Of a DNA stretch of 64,000 nucleotides, positions 46,951 to 62,314 are shown in pieces. The stretch spans positions 1,571,933 through 1,635,932 of the forward strand of contig NZ_LN851186.1 in assembly GCF_001243895.1 (NCBI RefSeq). Reading direction: 5' to 3'. This stretch comes from Bacillus testis (GTDB lineage Bacteria > Bacillota > Bacilli > Bacillales > DSM-1321). A program made the position numbers and the translations under genes. The notes beneath the pieces were generated by a model. That model did not search any database. It was not told the DNA's origin and saw nothing but the letters and a program-made list of their open reading frames with translations. Within the stretch, counting starts at the first letter, position 1. Each line of letters begins with the position of its first letter.

Positions 46951-47041
46951 CACCGCGTACAGCCAGGTTTTAAGGGTTCGGCGGGCCGGCTGATCGGCCC
47001 CTTTATCCTTGGCCTGTTTTGCACGGGTGCTTTTTCTTTTT
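46951..47041 (+). terminator. Long imperfect hairpin after ileS
   Basis: AGCACC...ACAGCCAGG pairs imperfectly with CCTTGGCCTGT...GGGTGCT, with an inner GGGCCGGCTGATCGGCCC hairpin, and ends in TTTTTCTTTTT. It probably terminates ileS transcription. The ylyA gene found here in B. subtilis is absent. Confidence 0.6.
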
Positions 47042-47058
47042 GGAACGGATAGGCGCCA

Positions 47059-47088
47059 TTGTGTTTATTTTTAACTATATGCTACAAT
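47059..47088 (+). promoter_or_regulatory. Sigma-A-type promoter for lspA-rluD
   Basis: TTGTGT (47059-47064), 18 nt, TACAAT (47083-47088), about 40 nt ahead of lspA. Confidence 0.5.
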
Positions 47089-47127
47089 TCAAAAGAACAT
47101 AATTTTTATAGAAGCTGGGGGATGACC

Positions 47128-47598
47128 GTGAGATATTATTTCATCGCGCTTATTGTCATTGCGCTGGATCAGGCATCTAAATACTTGATCGTAAAGAATA
47201 TGGAATTGGGCGAGAGCATAGAAGTAATCGGAAACTTTTTACATATAACATCTCATCGAAACACCGGGGCAGCCTGGGGGATATTGGAAGGGCAGATGTG
47301 GCTGTTTTATTTGATCACCGTAATCGTGGTTGCCGTACTGGTGTACTATATGCAAAAAATGAGCAGGATGCATATATTGGTCGGCACTTCTTTGGGCTTG
47401 ATGCTCGGCGGTGCGATCGGTAATTTCATCGACCGCGTTTTCCATAAGGAAGTAGTCGATTTTGTGGACACCAATATCTTTGGATATGATTTCCCGGTTT
47501 TTAATGTGGCGGATTCGGCATTGACTGTTGGCGTTATCCTGCTGATGATTTTTATGTTATTTGAAGAACGATTTATGAAGGAGAAGAAGAATGGATAA
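47128..47598 (+). CDS. lspA: Lipoprotein signal peptidase LspA
   Basis: A 156-aa membrane aspartic peptidase (signal peptidase II) with four transmembrane segments, cutting prolipoproteins before the lipidated Cys. Conserved boxes are [50 protein letters not shown] and [14 protein letters not shown]; the catalytic pair are the Asp of NFIDR and of VADS. GTG 47128 is preferred (GGGGG site 6 nt upstream, and MRYYFIAL matches the family); ATG 47122 is an alternative. It overlaps rluD by 8 nt. Confidence 0.95.
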   Translation: MRYYFIALIVIALDQASKYLIVKNMELGESIEVIGNFLHITSHRNTGAAWGILEGQMWLFYLITVIVVAVLVYYMQKMSRMHILVGTSLGLMLGGAIGNFIDRVFHKEVVDFVDTNIFGYDFPVFNVADSALTVGVILLMIFMLFEERFMKEKKNG

Positions 47599-48502
47599 AA
47601 TGATATACACCATAGAAGAGGAACAGAATGGCGAAAGACTGGACAAGTTTGTATCAACAGCCAACGAAGATTTATCGCGCACCCAGGTCCAATTATTGAT
47701 CAAGGATGGGCATGTGGCGGTAAACGGCCAACCTGTGAAAACGAATTACAAAATCCGCACCAACGACCAGGTTACTGTGGAGATTCCTGCACCGGTTGAA
47801 TTGGATATTGAAGCGGAAGTTATGGACCTGGACATCTATTATGAAGATGAAGACGTACTTGTGGTCAATAAGCCGAAAGGAATGGTTGTCCACCCAGCTC
47901 CGGGGCATACGACAGGTACGCTTGTGAATGGTTTGATGGCCCATTGCAAAGACCTATCAGGCATCAATGGCGTCATGAGACCGGGGATTGTCCATCGGAT
48001 CGACAAAGATACTTCCGGGCTGTTGATGGTCGCCAAGAATGATATGGCACATGAAGCATTGGTTCAGCAACTTGTCGATAAGACGGTTACCCGCCGCTAT
48101 AAAGCATTGGTGCATGGTAACATCCAACATCAGCATGGGACAATCGATGCACCGATTGGCCGTGATAAAAAAGACCGCCAGAGCATGACAGTCGACCCGG
48201 ATGGGAAGCATGCGGTTACTCATTTTGAAGTGCTGGAGAACTTCCGGGATTTCACGTTGGTCCAATGCAGGTTGGAAACCGGAAGAACGCATCAGATACG
48301 CGTCCATATGAAGTATATCGGCTTTCCTTTGGCAGGGGATCCGAAATACGGGCCGAAGAAGACACTGGATCTGGGAGGCCAGGCTCTGCATGCGGAGGTG
48401 CTTGGTTTTGTGCATCCGCGCACGAAGGAATATCTTGAATTTACAGCTCCTCTACCGGACTATTTTACAGAATTGTTGGCTAAACTTAGAATTAACAGTT
48501 GA
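47591..48502 (+). CDS. ylyB: RluA/RluD-family rRNA pseudouridine synthase (YlyB)
   Basis: A 303-aa pseudouridine synthase with an N-terminal S4 domain ([35 protein letters not shown], residues 16-50) and an RluA-type catalytic domain. The catalytic Asp is in [18 protein letters not shown] near residue 139. [26 protein letters not shown] is the second family block. By homology it modifies 23S rRNA near positions 1911-1917, but site specificity cannot be read from sequence. It overlaps lspA. Confidence 0.93.
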   Translation: MDKMIYTIEEEQNGERLDKFVSTANEDLSRTQVQLLIKDGHVAVNGQPVKTNYKIRTNDQVTVEIPAPVELDIEAEVMDLDIYYEDEDVLVVNKPKGMVVHPAPGHTTGTLVNGLMAHCKDLSGINGVMRPGIVHRIDKDTSGLLMVAKNDMAHEALVQQLVDKTVTRRYKALVHGNIQHQHGTIDAPIGRDKKDRQSMTVDPDGKHAVTHFEVLENFRDFTLVQCRLETGRTHQIRVHMKYIGFPLAGDPKYGPKKTLDLGGQALHAEVLGFVHPRTKEYLEFTAPLPDYFTELLAKLRINS

Positions 48503-48527
48503 CAAAATAGAACCTTGCCTGTAAGAT
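48499..48527 (+). promoter_or_regulatory. Sigma-A promoter of the pyr operon
   Basis: TTGACA (48499-48504), 17 nt, TAAGAT (48522-48527). The -35 overlaps the stop codon of the preceding pseudouridine synthase gene. Confidence 0.8.
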
Positions 48528-48547
48528 GGGGACAGTTGAATATGACC

Positions 48548-49253
<706 letters not shown>

Positions 49254-49267
49254 GAATAGAGCCCTTT

Positions 49268-49383
49268 TAACGGCAGTCCAGAGAGGCTGACAAAGGGAAG
49301 CAAGATTCCAAATAGGCTGCAGCCTAGGCTTTATGGATATTCCTTGCCCCTTTGTACCCTCGCTCTCGGTGAGGGTTTTTCTG
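49268..49383 (+). promoter_or_regulatory. PyrR-dependent attenuator 2 (pyrR-pyrP)
   Basis: PyrR-binding loop AGTCCAGAGAGGCT at 49275-49288; terminator ACCCTCGC/GTGAGGG with a T run at about 49356-49380. Same architecture as attenuator 1. Confidence 0.92.
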
Positions 49384-49407
49384 TACATAAAAAATGGGGG
49401 GATTGAA

Positions 49408-50724
49408 ATGGAGCAAGAGAATCAACGGATTGTCCTCGATGTCGAAGATGTTCCGAAAATGGGGAAATGGATCACATTGAGTATACAGCATGTGTTTGCG
49501 ATGTTTGGATCGACGGTTTTAGTTCCTTTCCTGACGGGGATGAACCCAGCAGTGGCATTGGTGTCGAGCGGCGCAGGGACGCTGTCGTACCTGTTGATCA
49601 CAAGGGGGCAGATACCCGCTTACCTTGGTTCATCATTCGCGTTTATCGCGCCGATTGTATTGGCAAAGCAGCTTGGAGGTCCCGAAGCGGTCATGTTTGG
49701 CTGCTTGCTGGCAGGGCTGATTTACGGCATCGTCTCGCTGGTCATCAAGAAGGTGGGTGTCAATTGGTTGATGAACCTTCTGCCTCCAGTGGTCGTAGGG
49801 CCGGTTATTATGGTAATAGGCCTTGGATTGGCGGGAACGGCAGTCAATATGGCGATGTACAGCAACAATGGATCCACGACAGAGCCGTTGCATTATAGTT
49901 TGACTCATCTCAGCGTCGCCATGATCACCCTTCTGGTCACGATTATTGCCTCAACGTTCTTTAGAGGCTTCCTGAAATTAATACCGCTTATATTTGGGAT
50001 TGCAGCGGGTTATCTGTCGGCACTGGCCTTCGGTATCGTTGATTTGAGCGGAGTAAAAGCAGCTGCCTGGTTCGCTGTTCCCGAGTTCCATATCCCTTTT
50101 GTCAATTATGACCCAGTCATCTCCTGGCAGATCGGCCTGGTCATGGTGCCGGTAGCTATCGTGACTTTATCGGAACATATTGGCCACCAGCTGGTGTTAA
50201 GCAAGGTAGTCGGCCGGGATTTCATTAAGAAGCCGGGCCTGCACAAATCGATTCTTGGCGATGGAGTCGGCATTATCATTGGCTCTTTGATTGGCGGACC
50301 GCCGCTGACTTCTTATGGAGAGAATATAGGAGTATTGGCGATTACAAGAGCTTTCAGCGTATATATTATCGGCGGAGCAGGATTGGTTGCCATCCTGATT
50401 GGCTTTGTAGGTAAAGTGTCAGCCCTGATCCAATCCATTCCGCAAGCAGTCATGGGCGGGGTATCCATTCTGCTTTTCGGCATCATCGCTTCAAGCGGTT
50501 TGAGGATGCTGATCGACCACCGTGTCGACTTTGGCGTGAACCGCAATCTAATTATTGCATCAGTCATCCTTGTCTTAGGGATCGGCGGGGCATTCATCCA
50601 AATAGGAAGTAAATTCTCCCTATCTGGAATGGCCCTCGCAGCTATCATCGGCGTTATTCTGAATCAAGTGTTGCCGGGGAAAGAAAAACAATCTTCTCTT
50701 GTGGAAGAAAAGATCATTCAGTAG
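49408..50724 (+). CDS. pyrP: Uracil permease PyrP
   Basis: A 438-aa uracil/proton symporter of the NCS2 (UraA) family, with about 12-14 membrane segments. Family features are SIQHVFAMFGSTVLVPFLTGMNPAVAL at the start, the half-helix loops around PAYLGSSFAFIAP, and TLSEHIGHQLVLSKVVGRDF with the conserved Glu that binds uracil, then GGPPLTSYGENIGVLAITRAFS. ATG 49408 follows GGGGGGA. It lies between attenuators 2 and 3. Confidence 0.96.
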   Translation: MEQENQRIVLDVEDVPKMGKWITLSIQHVFAMFGSTVLVPFLTGMNPAVALVSSGAGTLSYLLITRGQIPAYLGSSFAFIAPIVLAKQLGGPEAVMFGCLLAGLIYGIVSLVIKKVGVNWLMNLLPPVVVGPVIMVIGLGLAGTAVNMAMYSNNGSTTEPLHYSLTHLSVAMITLLVTIIASTFFRGFLKLIPLIFGIAAGYLSALAFGIVDLSGVKAAAWFAVPEFHIPFVNYDPVISWQIGLVMVPVAIVTLSEHIGHQLVLSKVVGRDFIKKPGLHKSILGDGVGIIIGSLIGGPPLTSYGENIGVLAITRAFSVYIIGGAGLVAILIGFVGKVSALIQSIPQAVMGGVSILLFGIIASSGLRMLIDHRVDFGVNRNLIIASVILVLGIGGAFIQIGSKFSLSGMALAAIIGVILNQVLPGKEKQSSLVEEKIIQ

Positions 50725-50737
50725 CATAATCACCTTT

Positions 50738-50870
50738 TAAAAGCAGTCCAGAGAGACTAACAAGGGTGTTCATTAAAAGCTAGGATCATGGCATATCTGC
50801 AAGGACAAATCTTGTAATCCTGATCCCTTTTTTGAAGCACCCTCCATCTGACAGATGAGGGTGCTTTTTA
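50738..50870 (+). promoter_or_regulatory. PyrR-dependent attenuator 3 (pyrP-pyrB)
   Basis: PyrR-binding loop AGTCCAGAGAGACT at 50745-50758 (GAGAGACT where the other two have GAGAGGCT). The terminator AAGCACCCTCCATCTG pairs perfectly with its partner at 50851-50866. Confidence 0.9.
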
Positions 50871-50886
50871 ATTACTAAAATTCTAA

Positions 50887-53079
<2,193 letters not shown>

Positions 53080-53083
<4 letters not shown>

Positions 53084-54186
53084 AGAGACAATTAATATTG
53101 GAAGATGGAACAGTATTTGTAGGGGAAGCTTTCGGTGCAAATGTCGACCGTATGGGAGAAGTGGTTTTCAATACAGGAATGACTGGTTACCAGGAAGTCC
53201 TTTCCGATCCGTCCTATTGCGGGCAAATCGTGACCCTGACTTACCCGCTGATCGGCAATTACGGGATTAACCGCGATGATTTTGAATCCATCAATCCTGC
53301 GATCTCCGGTTTTATCGTGAAAGAAGTGGCGGATTTTCCGTCAAATTGGCGGAGTGAATTTTCTGTGGATGACTATTTCAAAATGAAGGGCATCCCTGGC
53401 ATTTCAGGCATCGATACCCGTAAATTGACAAAGATTATCCGCAAGCACGGAACATTGAAGGGGGCTTTGGCCAATATCGAACAGCATCCTGATACGGTCA
53501 TAGAATCCCTGCGCGCTACCGTCCTGTGCACTGACCAGGTCAAGAAAGTATCTACTAAACGCGCTTATCCGAGCCCGGGCAGAGGTAGACGGGTCGTTCT
53601 GGTGGATTTCGGCATGAAGCATGGAATCCTCCGTGAATTGAATAAACGTGATTGCGATGTAGTAGTGGTGCCGTACAATACAACAGCTGAAGACATATTA
53701 AATCTCAGTCCGGATGGGATTATGCTTTCCAATGGACCAGGGGACCCGAAAGATGTACCGCAAGCGATTGATATGATTCGCGGCATACAAGGGAAAGTGC
53801 CTATCTTTGGCATATGCCTGGGCCACCAGCTGTTTGCCCTTGCCAATCATGCCAATACGTTCCGATTAAAATTCGGGCACCGCGGTTCCAACCATCCTGT
53901 GAAAGATCTGGCTACAGGCAAAATCGCCATCACATCACAAAATCACGGGTATGCCGTAGAAGAAGCTTCATTGAAGGGCACCCAACTGGAAATCACACAT
54001 ATTGCCCTAAATGACGGGACGGTAGAAGGGCTGCGGCATAAGGAATACCCGGCATTCACAGTGCAATACCATCCGGAAGCCTCACCTGGCCCAGAGGATG
54101 CCAATGGTTTATTCGACCAATTCATCGCTATGATCGAACGTTCTAAAGCGGAAGGAGAAATACAATGCCAAAACGTACAGATATAA
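53080..54186 (+). CDS. pyrAA: Carbamoyl-phosphate synthase, small (glutaminase) chain, pyrimidine-specific
   Basis: A 368-aa glutamine amidotransferase subunit. The N-terminal domain has [33 protein letters not shown]. The class I glutaminase triad is in [12 protein letters not shown] (Cys nucleophile) and [12 protein letters not shown] (His, Glu). GTG 53080 overlaps the pyrC stop by four bases, behind AAAAGGAGG. Clustering with pyr genes shows this is the pyrimidine rather than the arginine isozyme (carA). Confidence 0.96.
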
Positions 54187-57100
54187 AAAGTATACTAGTC
54201 ATAGGTTCAGGCCCGATTGTCATCGGCCAGGCGGCAGAATTTGATTACGCCGGAACACAAGCATGCATGGCCTTGAAAGAAGAAGGATACCGCGTCATTC
54301 TCGTCAATTCCAATCCGGCAACCATCATGACGGATACGGAAATTGCCGATGCTGTCTACATTGAGCCATTAACACTGGAGTTTGTCAGCAAAATCATCCG
54401 CAAGGAACGTCCGGATGCGTTATTGCCTACATTAGGCGGCCAAACCGGCCTGAACTTGGCGGTGGAACTGTCGGAAGCAGGGATCCTGGATGAATGTAAT
54501 GTAGAAATTTTAGGGACAAAACTATCTGCCATCCAGCAGGCTGAAGACCGTGATCTATTCCGCAATTTAATGAATGAATTGGGAGAACCAGTCCCGGACA
54601 GTGATATCATACATACGCTTCCAGAAGCCGAACGTTTTGTGGAAAGGGTAGGATACCCGATCATCGTACGGCCGGCTTTCACCCTGGGCGGCACCGGGGG
54701 CGGCATCTGTACGAACAACGAAGAATTGAAAGAAATCGTAACGAGCGGCCTTAAAAATAGTCCTGTCAGCCAATGTTTAATCGAAAAAAGCATAGCTGGT
54801 TTTAAAGAAATTGAATATGAAGTGATGAGAGACGGAAATGACAATGCGATTGTCGTCTGCAATATGGAAAACATCGATCCTGTCGGCGTCCATACCGGAG
54901 ACAGCATCGTAGTCGCACCAAGCCAAACGCTCAGTGACCGTGAATACCAGCTTTTGAGAAATTGTTCGCTGAAAATCATCCGCGCTTTGAAAATCGAGGG
55001 CGGCTGCAATGTACAGCTTGCGCTCGATCCTCATAGTTTTAACTACTATATCATCGAAGTGAATCCCCGGGTAAGCCGTTCCTCCGCTTTGGCATCAAAA
55101 GCGACAGGATATCCGATTGCCAAGCTTGCGGCCAAAATCGCTGTAGGCCTGACGCTTGATGAAATGCTGAACCCAGTCACTGGAAGGACGTACGCCAGCT
55201 TTGAGCCTGCACTCGATTATGTGGTAACCAAAATTCCAAGATGGCCTTTCGACAAATTCGAAAGTGCAAACAGAAGCTTGGGAACACAAATGAAAGCAAC
55301 CGGAGAAGTGATGGCAATCGGCAGAACACTGGAGGAATCCATGCTGAAAGCTGTCCGTTCACTGGAATCGGGTATGTTCCATCTAGGGATTGATGGCCGT
55401 GAAAACATAACAGACGAACTGATTGAAAAAAGAATCCGCAAAGCAGGAGATGAACGTTTATTTTATATAGGAGAAGCACTCCGGAGAGGCATAACAATCG
55501 AAACGATACATGAGTGGAGTAAGATTGACCTTTTCTTCCTCAATAAAATAAGCAAAATCGTCGACTTTGAACATTCAATCAAATCTGCGCCATTCAATGC
55601 GGAAATCACAAAAAGAGCAAAACAAATGGGCTTTGCGGACAAAACGATTGCCGAGTTTTGGGATGTGGACGAACAGGAAGTCTATGAATGGCGCAAGCAG
55701 CAGAGCATGATGCCTGTCTATAAGATGGTAGATACATGTGCGGCTGAATTCGAATCGGAAACCCCGTATTTCTATGGAACATATGAAGATGAAAACGAAA
55801 GCATTGTGACTGACCGCGAAAGTGTGATTGTTTTGGGCTCGGGCCCAATCCGGATCGGCCAGGGAGTGGAATTCGATTATGCGACCGTTCATTCCGTGTG
55901 GGCCATCAAGCAGGCGGGTTATGAAGCAATCATCGTGAATAATAACCCGGAAACCGTTTCGACTGACTTCAGTATTTCAGATAAGTTATATTTTGAGCCG
56001 CTTACGGTTGAAGATGTCATGCATATCATTGACTTGGAACAGCCGAAAGGTGTTATCGTCCAGTTTGGAGGCCAGACAGCGATCAATCTTGCCGATGAAT
56101 TGGTAAGAAGAGGAGTTCGCATACTGGGAACCACATTGGAAGACTTGGACAGGGCTGAAAATCGCAATAAATTTGAGCGTGCACTGCAGGAGTTGGAGAT
56201 TCCCCAACCGAAAGGCAAAACTGCTACTTCAGTTGAAGAAGCAGTAAAAATCGCCGCAGAAATCGGCTATCCCGTCCTTGTCCGTCCTTCCTATGTGCTG
56301 GGCGGCAGAGCGATGGAAATCGTATATAAAGAACAGGAATTGCTTGTCTATATGACAAACGCAGTAAAAGTCAATCCTGAGCACCCGGTACTAATCGACC
56401 GCTATCTGACAGGAAAAGAAATAGAAGTAGATGCGATATCAGATGGTGAAAGAGTAGTGATCCCTGGCATTATGGAGCATATTGAACGGGCTGGCGTCCA
56501 CTCTGGCGATTCAATCGCTGTTTATCCTCCGCAACAGATGCAGGAAACGGTCAAAAATCAAATTGTCGATTATACGGTCAGACTGGCTAAAGGCCTGAAC
56601 ATCAAAGGACTTATGAACATTCAGTATGTCGTCTGCGACGGGGAAGTTTTCGTCATAGAAGTGAATCCCCGTTCGAGCAGAACGGTGCCGTTCTTGAGCA
56701 AAATCACAGATGTCCCAATGGCGAATGTTGCGACAAAAGTGATACTGGGGCAAAGCCTGGAGAGCCAAGGCTATCAAACAGGCCTGGTTCCTGAGAAAAA
56801 AGGTGTCTTTGTGAAAGTGCCGGTGTTTTCATTCGCTAAGCTGCGCGGGGTCGATATTACCCTTGGGCCGGAAATGAAATCGACAGGAGAGGTTATGGGC
56901 AAGGATATCACTCTGGAAAAAGCCTTGTATAAGGGAATCGTGGCCTCCGGCATTTCCATAAAGGGCCATGGGTCCGTGCTGTTGACAATCGCCGATAAGG
57001 ATAAGCAAGAGGCGCTTCAGCTGGCGAAACGGTACCATGAAATCGGCTTTCAGCTGATCGCCACCAGCGGCACAGCTTCGTTCCTGAAAAAGGCAGGAAT

Positions 57101-57367
57101 CCCGGTGAAAGAAATTAATAAAATCGGCGGATCAGAACCGACGCTGCTTGACGTGATCAAAAACGGGGAAGCGCAGTTTGTCATCAATACCTTAACGAAA
57201 GGCAAACAGCCAGAAAGAGATGGCTTCCGCATCCGCCGCGAGTCAGTGGAAAATGGCGTAGCCTGCCTGACATCTTTGGATACTGCCGAGGCTCTTTTAA
57301 GGGTCATCGAATCGATGAATTTCTCTGCAAGCCCAATGAACCAATCAATCAAGGAAGGGGCACTTCA

Positions 57368-57371
<4 letters not shown>
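54165..57371 (+). CDS. pyrAB: Carbamoyl-phosphate synthase, large chain, pyrimidine-specific
   Basis: A 1068-aa ammonia-using subunit that makes carbamoyl phosphate from bicarbonate, ammonia and two ATP. Two homologous halves each have a GSGPI(V/R)IGQ start (near residues 13 and 562) and an ATP-grasp domain ([24 protein letters not shown]). The C-terminal 140 residues form an MGS-like regulatory domain ([22 protein letters not shown]). It overlaps pyrAA by 22 nt and pyrK by four bases. Confidence 0.98.
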
Positions 57372-59764
<2,393 letters not shown>

Positions 59765-59766
59765 TC

Positions 59767-60396
59767 ATGAAAGAACAAATTGCAGAACAATTATTAGAGA
59801 TTAAAGCCGTTTTTTTACAGCCTAATGACCCTTTCACATGGTCTTCAGGCATGAAATCGCCGATTTACTGCGATAACCGGTTAACATTATCCTATCCGAA
59901 GCTGCGGAAACAAATTGCTTCCGGTTTAGCAGATATCATAAAAGAAAAATATCCAGAAGCCCAGTTGATCGCCGGGACGGCTACAGCTGGCATTCCTCAT
60001 GCAGCCTGGGTAAGCGATCTGCTTGGATTGCCGATGTGCTATATCCGTTCCAAGGCGAAAGGGCATGGCAAGGGAAATCAAATCGAAGGACTTGCTGCAC
60101 CTGGACAAAAAGTGATCGTAATAGAAGATTTAATAAGCACTGGTGGCAGTGTGATCACAGCAGTCAATGCATTACGTGAAGCGGGCTGCGAAGTGCTTGG
60201 TGTCGTGTCGATTTTTACATATGAGCTTGAAAAGGGTAAAGAAATGTTGAGCGAAGCCCGGATTGAAAACATATCGTTAAGCAATTACAGCACATTGGTG
60301 CGGGTTGCTGAGCAGAATGGCTATATTACCAACGAAGATGTTTATAAACTGACAAAATGGCGGCAAAACCCGCAATCCACGGATTGGATGGCATAA
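59767..60396 (+). CDS. pyrE: Orotate phosphoribosyltransferase
   Basis: A 209-aa enzyme joining orotate and PRPP to [28 protein letters not shown] is near residues 25-48. The mobile-loop region [15 protein letters not shown] is near 100. The PRPP-binding motif is [18 protein letters not shown] near 117-134. ATG 59767, 8 nt after GGAGGGG, is preferred over ATG 59761. Last gene of the operon, followed by a terminator. Confidence 0.97.
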   Translation: MKEQIAEQLLEIKAVFLQPNDPFTWSSGMKSPIYCDNRLTLSYPKLRKQIASGLADIIKEKYPEAQLIAGTATAGIPHAAWVSDLLGLPMCYIRSKAKGHGKGNQIEGLAAPGQKVIVIEDLISTGGSVITAVNALREAGCEVLGVVSIFTYELEKGKEMLSEARIENISLSNYSTLVRVAEQNGYITNEDVYKLTKWRQNPQSTDWMA

Positions 60397-60402
60397 GAAA
60401 TT

Positions 60403-60436
60403 GGAAGAGGCTGATTATTTCAAGCCTCTTTCTTTT
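60403..60436 (+). terminator. Terminator of the pyr operon
   Basis: AAGAGGCT (60405-60412) pairs with AGCCTCTT (60423-60430), followed by TCTTTT. Confidence 0.85.
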
Positions 60437-60487
60437 AGGCTGTTTTCGTAAGGATTGTTGCTATCGCTTAATTTTATCTAATATATA

Positions 60488-60518
60488 GAAAAAGCCACCT
60501 CCAGATAGGAAGTGGCTG
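60488..60518 (-). terminator. Terminator for the minus-strand SDR-like gene
   Basis: On the minus strand AGCCACTTCC...GGTGGCT forms a hairpin followed by a TTTTTC tail; stem AGCCAC/GTGGCT at 60493-60498 and 60512-60517. Confidence 0.7.
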
Positions 60519-60581
60519 TACTTGTTGTTAAACTATTGTTAAAAAAGGATTGCCGCAGCATCTGTCCATGTACATCATCCC

Positions 60582-61343
60582 TCAAACCCTATTATTACCT
60601 AGATGTTCTTCAAATGTAATCCCCCCTGCTTTTTGAAAGGAATTGGTATTTTTCCCATCGCAGAAAGATTTGTATAGTTTTCCTGGTAAAGAAATGCTGA
60701 AAATTTTGTTTGTTTCATTATTTATCTTAATTTTCAGCTCCGCCATCTCTCTTAACGTCATGATAACCGGTCCGCCAAAGTCATCAATTCTTCCTTGAGG
60801 ACCTTTATTAATTAAATCAATTAAATGTTTGGCAAATTCATCAACACTGACGCTTTGGCATTTAATGCTACCAGGGATAACATATCTTTTAAAGAGAGGC
60901 TTTGATAAAAATAAATTTTCTACAAAGTCGTGGAACTGAGTTGCACGAACTATTGTATAAGGAATAGAACTATTCTTTAACAATTCTTCTGCTTTGTATT
61001 TAAGCTTATAATATTTCAGAGGTATTTCCTCTATGCCTACAATTGACGGATAAATAAAATGTTTTATGTATTTCAGCTTACTTAAAAGGTTTTCAAAACC
61101 TGTAACCTCGATATCTTTCGAATTTTTTATTGGACTTGTTGCTGCGTGAATAATGACATCTACATCTTTTACGGCTTCTTCTAAACCCTCGCCAGATAAT
61201 AAATCGCTATAAACCCACTCGAAATGTCCAATTCTTTCAGGTTTTCTTCTCGAAGTTATTTTAACTTTATAGTCGGAACCTTTTAGTTGATTTAGCAAAG
61301 CTGAACCTAGTTGACCTGTTGAACCAGTCACCAATACCCGCAA
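60582..61343 (-). CDS. NAD(P)-binding, NmrA/atypical SDR-like protein
   Basis: A 253-aa single-domain Rossmann protein of the NAD(P)H-binding atypical SDR group (NmrA-like). It starts MRVLVTGSTGQLGSALLNQLKGSDYKVKITSR with the TGxTGxxG dinucleotide motif; DVIIHAAT and SSIPYTIVRATQFHDFVE are typical of the group. The substrate is unknown. TTG 61343 is chosen because GGGAG lies 8 nt before it; the GTG at 61352 overlaps that site. The gene looks more AT-rich than its neighbours and is not part of the B. subtilis order, so it is likely acquired. It has its own terminator. Confidence 0.82.
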   Translation of the reverse strand: MRVLVTGSTGQLGSALLNQLKGSDYKVKITSRRKPERIGHFEWVYSDLLSGEGLEEAVKDVDVIIHAATSPIKNSKDIEVTGFENLLSKLKYIKHFIYPSIVGIEEIPLKYYKLKYKAEELLKNSSIPYTIVRATQFHDFVENLFLSKPLFKRYVIPGSIKCQSVSVDEFAKHLIDLINKGPQGRIDDFGGPVIMTLREMAELKIKINNETNKIFSISLPGKLYKSFCDGKNTNSFQKAGGITFEEHLGNNRV

Positions 61344-61485
61344 GTACAACACTCCCTTAATAATGGATTATCTTTGTGTTATATTATTCAGAAATTTTGG
61401 TCTTCATTCAACTGAACGGCTCTGTTTTTGATATAAGAAAGTGTATTCCAAAACAAGCAACAATGTCTACGAACAGAGCCTTCTT

Positions 61486-62106
61486 TTAAGGGGATGCAAA
61501 TGGATGATATGGTGTATGGATAATGGTATTAAGCGCAGCTTTTCTGTCTTTGTATTCATCAAAAAGGATGGAATACACCTTGATGTCACGTTGTTTCCCT
61601 TTTACATGCATGGATTTTCTCAAAGTACCTTCATAACGCATGCCGCATTTCACCATTACTTTTTCAGAGCCGATATTCTCGGAAAGGCAGCGGGCTTGAA
61701 TGCGCTGAAGCCTCATATTGGTGAAGCCGAACTCAATAACCGCCTGGGCTGCCTCTGTCGTGATCCCTTGGCCCCAATATCGTTGTGAAATAGCATAGCC
61801 AATTTCAGCCGTGTAATGGGCCGGATTCCACTTGACAAAGTCGATGGTTCCAATGAGTTTTTTATCCTGTTTATATTCAATCCCCCAAGGAGCGATCTTT
61901 TGGCCTCGATATTGATTGAGGACGAATTGAATAAAACGATCCGTATCAGCGGGCGACTGGTGGCGGTCCCAGGTTACATAGGCGCTGACATTCTCGTTAG
62001 ATGTATATTCATACATATCGTTTGTGTCTGCCGCTGTCAGCTTTCGGAGCAGCAGCCGCTCTGTCTCTAATTCGGGCAGTTGACTATACATTTCTTCTAT
62101 CCGCAT
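61486..62106 (-). CDS. RimJ/RimL-type GNAT N-acetyltransferase
   Basis: A 206-aa GNAT acetyltransferase of the RimJ/RimL-like group, which acetylates protein N-termini or small molecules; the substrate cannot be told. LETERLLLRKLTAADTNDMYEYTSNENVSAYVTWD is the standard N-terminal block. The acetyl-CoA site is IGYAISQRYWGQGITTEAAQAVIEFGF, and the C-terminal strand is LSENIGSEKVMVKCGMRYEGTLRK. ATG 62106 follows AAGGAG by 11 nt; an upstream GTG at 62118 is too close to that site. Monocistronic, minus strand. Confidence 0.88.
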   Translation of the reverse strand: MRIEEMYSQLPELETERLLLRKLTAADTNDMYEYTSNENVSAYVTWDRHQSPADTDRFIQFVLNQYRGQKIAPWGIEYKQDKKLIGTIDFVKWNPAHYTAEIGYAISQRYWGQGITTEAAQAVIEFGFTNMRLQRIQARCLSENIGSEKVMVKCGMRYEGTLRKSMHVKGKQRDIKVYSILFDEYKDRKAALNTIIHTPYHPFASP

Positions 62107-62281
62107 ATAGACCACCACTCCTTATTTTTCACTTATTATAAAGGTGGATCGTCTAAATAAAAAGATATTTTTCAATTTTTTGTTCATCAGGCATTGAAAA
62201 ACGCCTCTCATCCGCACTCGTTGTTTTCAGATTTTCAAATGATTTCAAGAATATAGGTATGTAGGTTCAACCGTATAAAAT

Positions 62282-62312
62282 AAAACCTCTCCCGAAATAA
62301 GGAGAGGTTTTG
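62282..62312 (-). terminator. Terminator of rqcH
   Basis: AAACCTCTCC pairs with GGAGAGGTTT (perfect 10 bp), with T-rich sequence after it on the minus strand. It lies just past the rqcH stop. Confidence 0.88.
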
Positions 62313-62314
62313 TT

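Noticed and set aside
54356-55009. Minus-strand open frame of 217 codons opposite pyrAB
   Set aside because: Lies fully antisense to conserved pyrAB, lacks a ribosome binding site and resembles no protein; it reflects codon bias of the real gene.
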